A stretch of 7,986 bases of DNA from Hyphomicrobiales bacterium. GTDB lineage: Bacteria; Pseudomonadota; Alphaproteobacteria; Rhizobiales; Kaistiaceae. The stretch is taken from assembly GCA_017305815.1 (NCBI GenBank), contig JAFKJZ010000086.1, positions 1-7,986 on the forward strand, given 5' to 3'. Shown piece by piece: positions 5,928-7,986 of this stretch. The position numbers were made by a program, and so were the translations under genes. How positions within the stretch are numbered: the first letter of the stretch is position 1; every line of letters starts with the position of its first letter. The notes beneath the pieces are model-generated. The model ran no database searches. It was not told the DNA's origin and saw only the letters and a list, made by a program, of their open reading frames with translations.

Positions 5928-7226
5928 CTACGCCTTCATGACCTTGACCAGGCCTGCCTGCAGCTCCTCGAGCAGGGCCTTGGAGTTCTTCTCGCCCTGC
6001 AGGATCCGTTGCAGCATGTTGATCATGGCGGAGCCGCCATCGACGGCGTTCAGCGCGCCGAAGGGATATTTGGAGCGGGCCGCGATGGTCTTGCCGATCG
6101 GCTGCCATTCATTGATCGACCGCGCCATGTTCGGGTCGTTCTGGAAGATCGGCAGGTCGGTGATGCTCTTCTTCGTCGGCAGGTCGGAGCACACGCCCTG
6201 CTCCCAGAACAGGTGCAGATTGTCGAGATAGTGTGCCAGGAAAGCTTCCGACGACGGCTGCGACGGCGTGGTCTTGAACATCATCAGCGGGTTGACCCAG
6301 TAGGCCGCGCCCTTGTTGCCGCTGACGCTGGCGAGCGGCGAGGCAACGACCAGGTCCGCCGCCACCTCGGCCGGCATCTTGGCGGGCAGGCCGACCTGCT
6401 CGAAGCCCATGGCGATGTGGCCGCTCGTCCAGTCCGGCATGACGTTGGCGGCGTAGTCGTAGCCGATCGCATAGGGATCGATGATCTCCTTGGCGACGAG
6501 CTCGTGCAGGAAGTCGATCGCCTCGATGTTGCGATCGGTGACGCAGTCCGGATCGCCGTCCTCGTTGAACAGGCCGCCGGCGTTGTTGAGCAGGACCGAG
6601 GCGACGTTGTGGAAGCCGTAGCCGGATGTCGCGAAGCCGACATAGCCGGCCTTCTGCAGCGCCTCGCCGGCCTTGATGTAGCTCTGCCAGTCGGTCGGAA
6701 CCTCGGCGCCGGCCTTTTCCAGGATCGACTTGCGGAACCAGAGCACGCGCAGGTCGATCGACCACGGCATGGCGGCCAATCCGTTCTTGGTCTGCAGCGC
6801 ATCGATGAGGCCGGGCAGGAAGTCGTCCTTGCCGTCCTTCTTCAGCTGCGCCAGCAGGTCGTCGGCCGGCGCCATCTTGCCCTGCTCCATGAAGTAGAAG
6901 GGCAGGTAGGCCGCGCCGGAGCTGACGGCGGGGGTCGTGTTGGCGGCGCCGGCGGCGGTGAAGGTCTGGTACCAGTTCGCCCATGGGATCGACTGGTACT
7001 CGACGCCCAACAGGCCTTCGGCCGGCTTGTAGGCGTTGGCGATGCCATTGGCGGCGTCGGTGTAGGTCTGGCCGGTGCCCCAGACCATGTCCCAGAACTT
7101 GATCTTCTCGCCGGACTGGGCCCAGGACTTCCCTACGCCAAGGCTCAGGGCCGTGGCCGCTGCCATCGTGCCGCCGAGAAAGGTTCTCCGGTTGATGGAA
7201 CGCGGGGGTATCGACGCTTCGTTCAT
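5928..7226 (-). CDS. Extracellular sugar-binding protein of an ABC importer (family 1), Tat-type signal
   Basis: A 432-residue periplasmic solute-binding protein that captures the substrate and delivers it to the two permeases encoded downstream. The N-terminus has INRRTFLGG at 11-19, a hydrophobic segment (AAATALSLG), and a likely cleavage site after SWA near residue 36, so export is probably by the twin-arginine route. The mature part begins KIKFWDMVWGTGQ and contains features common in the family: AAMPWSIDLRVLWFRKSILEKAG (151-173) and NPLMMFKTTPSQPSSEAFLAHYL (312-334). The frame is open upstream as far as 7472, but the start at 7226 is supported by AAGGAGG 8 bases ahead and by the signal peptide. 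It is the first gene of the operon, with its promoter in the gap shared with a divergent LacI-type regulator. Binding specificity cannot be deduced. Confidence 0.92.
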   Translation of the reverse strand: MNEASIPPRSINRRTFLGGTMAAATALSLGVGKSWAQSGEKIKFWDMVWGTGQTYTDAANGIANAYKPAEGLLGVEYQSIPWANWYQTFTAAGAANTTPAVSSGAAYLPFYFMEQGKMAPADDLLAQLKKDGKDDFLPGLIDALQTKNGLAAMPWSIDLRVLWFRKSILEKAGAEVPTDWQSYIKAGEALQKAGYVGFATSGYGFHNVASVLLNNAGGLFNEDGDPDCVTDRNIEAIDFLHELVAKEIIDPYAIGYDYAANVMPDWTSGHIAMGFEQVGLPAKMPAEVAADLVVASPLASVSGNKGAAYWVNPLMMFKTTPSQPSSEAFLAHYLDNLHLFWEQGVCSDLPTKKSITDLPIFQNDPNMARSINEWQPIGKTIAARSKYPFGALNAVDGGSAMINMLQRILQGEKNSKALLEELQAGLVKVMKA

Positions 7227-7247
7227 GCTCAATTCCTCCTTTTGAGC
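7227..7247 (-). promoter_or_regulatory. Shine-Dalgarno sequence in a hairpin loop before the binding-protein gene
   Basis: GCTCAA at 7227-7232 and TTGAGC at 7242-7247 form a perfect 6-bp stem. The 9-base loop reads AAGGAGGAA in the mRNA, nearly a full match to the anti-Shine-Dalgarno. The stem touches the start codon at 7226-7224. The loop leaves the ribosome site unpaired, which could strengthen or gate translation of this highly needed component. Confidence 0.55.
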
Positions 7248-7389
7248 GCGGCAGAATTCGTCCCCTTCAATGGGGCTTCGGTCAAAGTCCTGCCCCCGCC
7301 ATGGTGACGGGCGCGAAGATGTGGATTGATGTCGTCGTGAACCGCTGGTCGGCGTGTTTGCAGATGCCCGGCGGTCCTTCTCCCAAATC

Positions 7390-7405
7390 ACCGAACCGTT
7401 TCGGT
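7390..7405. promoter_or_regulatory. Candidate LacI-type operator O1 (operon side)
   Basis: ACCGAACCGTTTCGGT is a near-perfect 16-bp palindrome with arms ACCGAA/TTCGGT and a central CG (GAANCGNTTC core at 7393-7402). LacI-family operators are typically palindromes of this size with a central CpG. The site covers the end of the predicted -10 box and the start point of the sugar operon, where a bound repressor would block initiation. Its first 13 bases recur inverted at 7550-7562. Confidence 0.7.
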
Positions 7406-7432
7406 ATTCCATGCTCCGCTCGATCGAGTCAA
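7403..7432 (-). promoter_or_regulatory. Candidate promoter of the sugar operon
   Basis: Read leftward, TTGACT (plus 7432-7427) is a 5/6 match to the -35 box. AATACC (plus 7408-7403) is a weak 3/6 -10 box, 18 bases away. Transcription would start near 7396, inside the candidate operator, leaving a leader of about 170 bases. The weak -10 box leaves room for activation or a different start. Confidence 0.5.
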
Positions 7433-7446
7433 GGGCCGATCGAGCG
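7417..7446. repeat. 10-bp inverted repeat framing the operon -35 box
   Basis: CGCTCGATCG at 7417-7426 and CGATCGAGCG at 7437-7446 are perfect inverted copies separated by 10 bases that contain the -35 hexamer. The centre-to-centre distance is 20 bases, about two helical turns, suiting a dimeric regulator. It differs in sequence from the two LacI-type sites. Confidence 0.55.
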
Positions 7447-7501
7447 CCGGACGCAGGATCGACTGGGGGCATTCGGCTTGCATTCAGTCGCTCGGTCCGG
7501 G

Positions 7502-7530
7502 TTGCAGTGGCCGATCGCGGTGGTTATCCT
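7502..7530 (+). promoter_or_regulatory. Candidate promoter of the LacI-type regulator gene
   Basis: TTGCAG at 7502-7507 and TATCCT at 7525-7530 are separated by 17 bases, the ideal spacing, with 3/6 and 4/6 matches to consensus. Transcription would start near 7537, about 28 bases before the ATG and just upstream of the second operator copy. Confidence 0.4.
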
Positions 7531-7549
7531 CATGGGAATGAATTCTGAA

Positions 7550-7562
7550 GAAACGGTTCGGT
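7550..7562. promoter_or_regulatory. Candidate LacI-type operator O2 (regulator side)
   Basis: GAAACGGTTCGGT is the exact reverse complement of bases 7390-7402. It keeps the central palindrome GAANCGNTTC (7550-7559) but lacks the outer arm on the left. It lies 2 bases before the regulator's ATG, so a bound repressor would block elongation from the predicted promoter, giving autoregulation. It also occupies the place where a ribosome binding site would normally be. Confidence 0.65.
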
Positions 7563-7564
7563 AG

Positions 7565-7986
7565 ATGGCGACCATTCGAGACGTGGCCAAGATGGCCAAA
7601 GTTTCCATTTCGACGGTCTCGGTCGCCCTTCGCGACGGCGCGCAGGTCACGCCGGAGACTCTGCGACGGATCACCGAGGCGGCCGAGGCAGTGGGCTGTT
7701 CGCCCAATCCGGTCGCGCAGAGCCTCAAGGCCGGGCGTTCCCGGCTGATCGGCGTCGTCATCGGCTCGATGCAGAATCCGTGGTTCGGCGACCTGATGGC
7801 GGCCATCGAGGAGACGGCGCTCGAGCATCATCATCTCGTCACCCTGTCGGAGACGAAGACGGATCCGCTGCGTGAGCGGGCGATCATCGATGCCCTCACC
7901 GGCCAGCGTGTCGGTGGCATCATCATCTCGCCCCATCTGCCGGCCGGCGACCACCTGCAGTTCCTGGCGACGCTGAAGACGCCGCT
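7565..7986 (+). CDS. LacI-family transcriptional repressor (partial, right edge)
   Basis: The first 140 residues of a LacI/GalR-type regulator, open to the window end; a complete member has about 330-350 residues. The helix-turn-helix is classic: TIRDVAKMAKVSISTVSVAL (3-22). It is followed by the third helix (TPETLRRITEAAEAVG) and the hinge helix NPVAQSLKAGRS (48-59), whose leucine (L54) normally inserts into the minor groove at the operator's central CpG. The periplasmic-binding-protein-like ligand domain begins at about 61 with LIGVVIGSMQNPWFGDLM and continues to GGIIISP (117-123). A TAG directly before the ATG rules out an upstream start. It is divergent from the sugar operon and probably represses it until the sugar or a derivative binds. 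The ribosome site is weak; a low steady level is common for such regulators. Confidence 0.93.
   Translation, partial: MATIRDVAKMAKVSISTVSVALRDGAQVTPETLRRITEAAEAVGCSPNPVAQSLKAGRSRLIGVVIGSMQNPWFGDLMAAIEETALEHHHLVTLSETKTDPLRERAIIDALTGQRVGGIIISPHLPAGDHLQFLATLKTP

Larger units (their letters stand above)
7227..7564. other. Divergent intergenic control region between the sugar operon and the LacI-type gene
   Basis: No gene is evident in these 338 bases. From the operon side they contain the Shine-Dalgarno hairpin, a leader of about 170 bases, a candidate operator at 7390-7405 overlapping a promoter, an inverted repeat at 7417-7446, a candidate rightward promoter at 7502-7530, and a second operator at 7550-7562. 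The leader stretch 7248-7389 shows only a weak CCCC/GGGG pairing at 7262-7275 and nothing resembling a known riboswitch. Confidence 0.6.

Noticed and set aside
5397..7307. A 636-codon plus-strand frame antisense to the binding protein and permease
   Set aside because: Long antisense frames are common in high-GC genes; this one has no recognisable domain and crosses two well-supported genes.
7339..7350. GAACCG half-site as a third LacI-type operator
   Set aside because: Only one half matches and the symmetric arm is absent; such a 6-mer is expected by chance here.
7227..7472. Upstream extension of the binding-protein frame to an ATG at 7472
   Set aside because: It would cover the promoter and operator and bury the signal peptide 82 residues inside the protein; the strong ribosome site supports 7226.
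1..7986. CRISPR arrays, tRNA or rRNA genes, phage or transposase genes
   Set aside because: No regularly spaced repeats, no cloverleaf or ribosomal signatures, and no transposase or integrase motifs were seen on either strand.

Overview
This window is GC-rich, arranged in compact operons, and carries two Tat-type signal peptides. Its gene families (a LacI-controlled sugar ABC importer, a gluconate-2-dehydrogenase-type GMC flavoprotein, and siderophore-uptake remnants) suggest an alphaproteobacterium, probably Hyphomicrobiales (rhizobia-like). This placement comes from composition and gene style; no marker gene is present.

Layout, left to right. Bases 1-61 may hold the start of a leftward gene that leaves the window. 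Bases 62-369 are non-coding and contain a 12-bp inverted repeat around an AT-rich core. Bases 370-1560 (+) encode a Tat-exported zinc hydrolase of the succinylglutamate desuccinylase/aspartoacylase (M14) family, followed by a strong GC hairpin. Bases 1614-2105 are a gene graveyard: the last ~41 codons of a TonB-dependent receptor on the minus strand, abutting two truncated FecCD-type siderophore permease fragments on the plus strand. The second permease fragment carries an in-frame TAA. This looks like a collapsed iron-siderophore uptake locus.

Bases 7226 down to 2124 form one minus-strand operon. Its order is a Tat-exported sugar-binding protein, a MalF-type permease, a MalG-type permease (4-nt overlap with the previous gene), and a 676-aa flavoprotein that fuses a gluconate 2-dehydrogenase subunit-3 domain to a GMC oxidoreductase. 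The likely logic is to capture a carbohydrate, import it, and oxidise it. No ATPase gene is present, so the importer probably borrows one encoded elsewhere. The substrate cannot be read from the sequence.

Bases 7565-7986 (+) encode the N-terminal 140 residues of a LacI-family repressor, divergent from the operon and cut by the window edge. The 338-nt gap between them holds two copies of one 13-bp sequence in opposite orientation. Each contains a GAANCGNTTC palindrome with a central CG, typical of LacI-type operators. One copy sits at the -10/start point of a plausible operon promoter; the other lies immediately upstream of the repressor start codon. Together they suggest substrate-induced control of the operon plus autoregulation. 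A 10-bp inverted repeat frames the operon -35 box, and the operon's Shine-Dalgarno sequence lies in the loop of a small hairpin.
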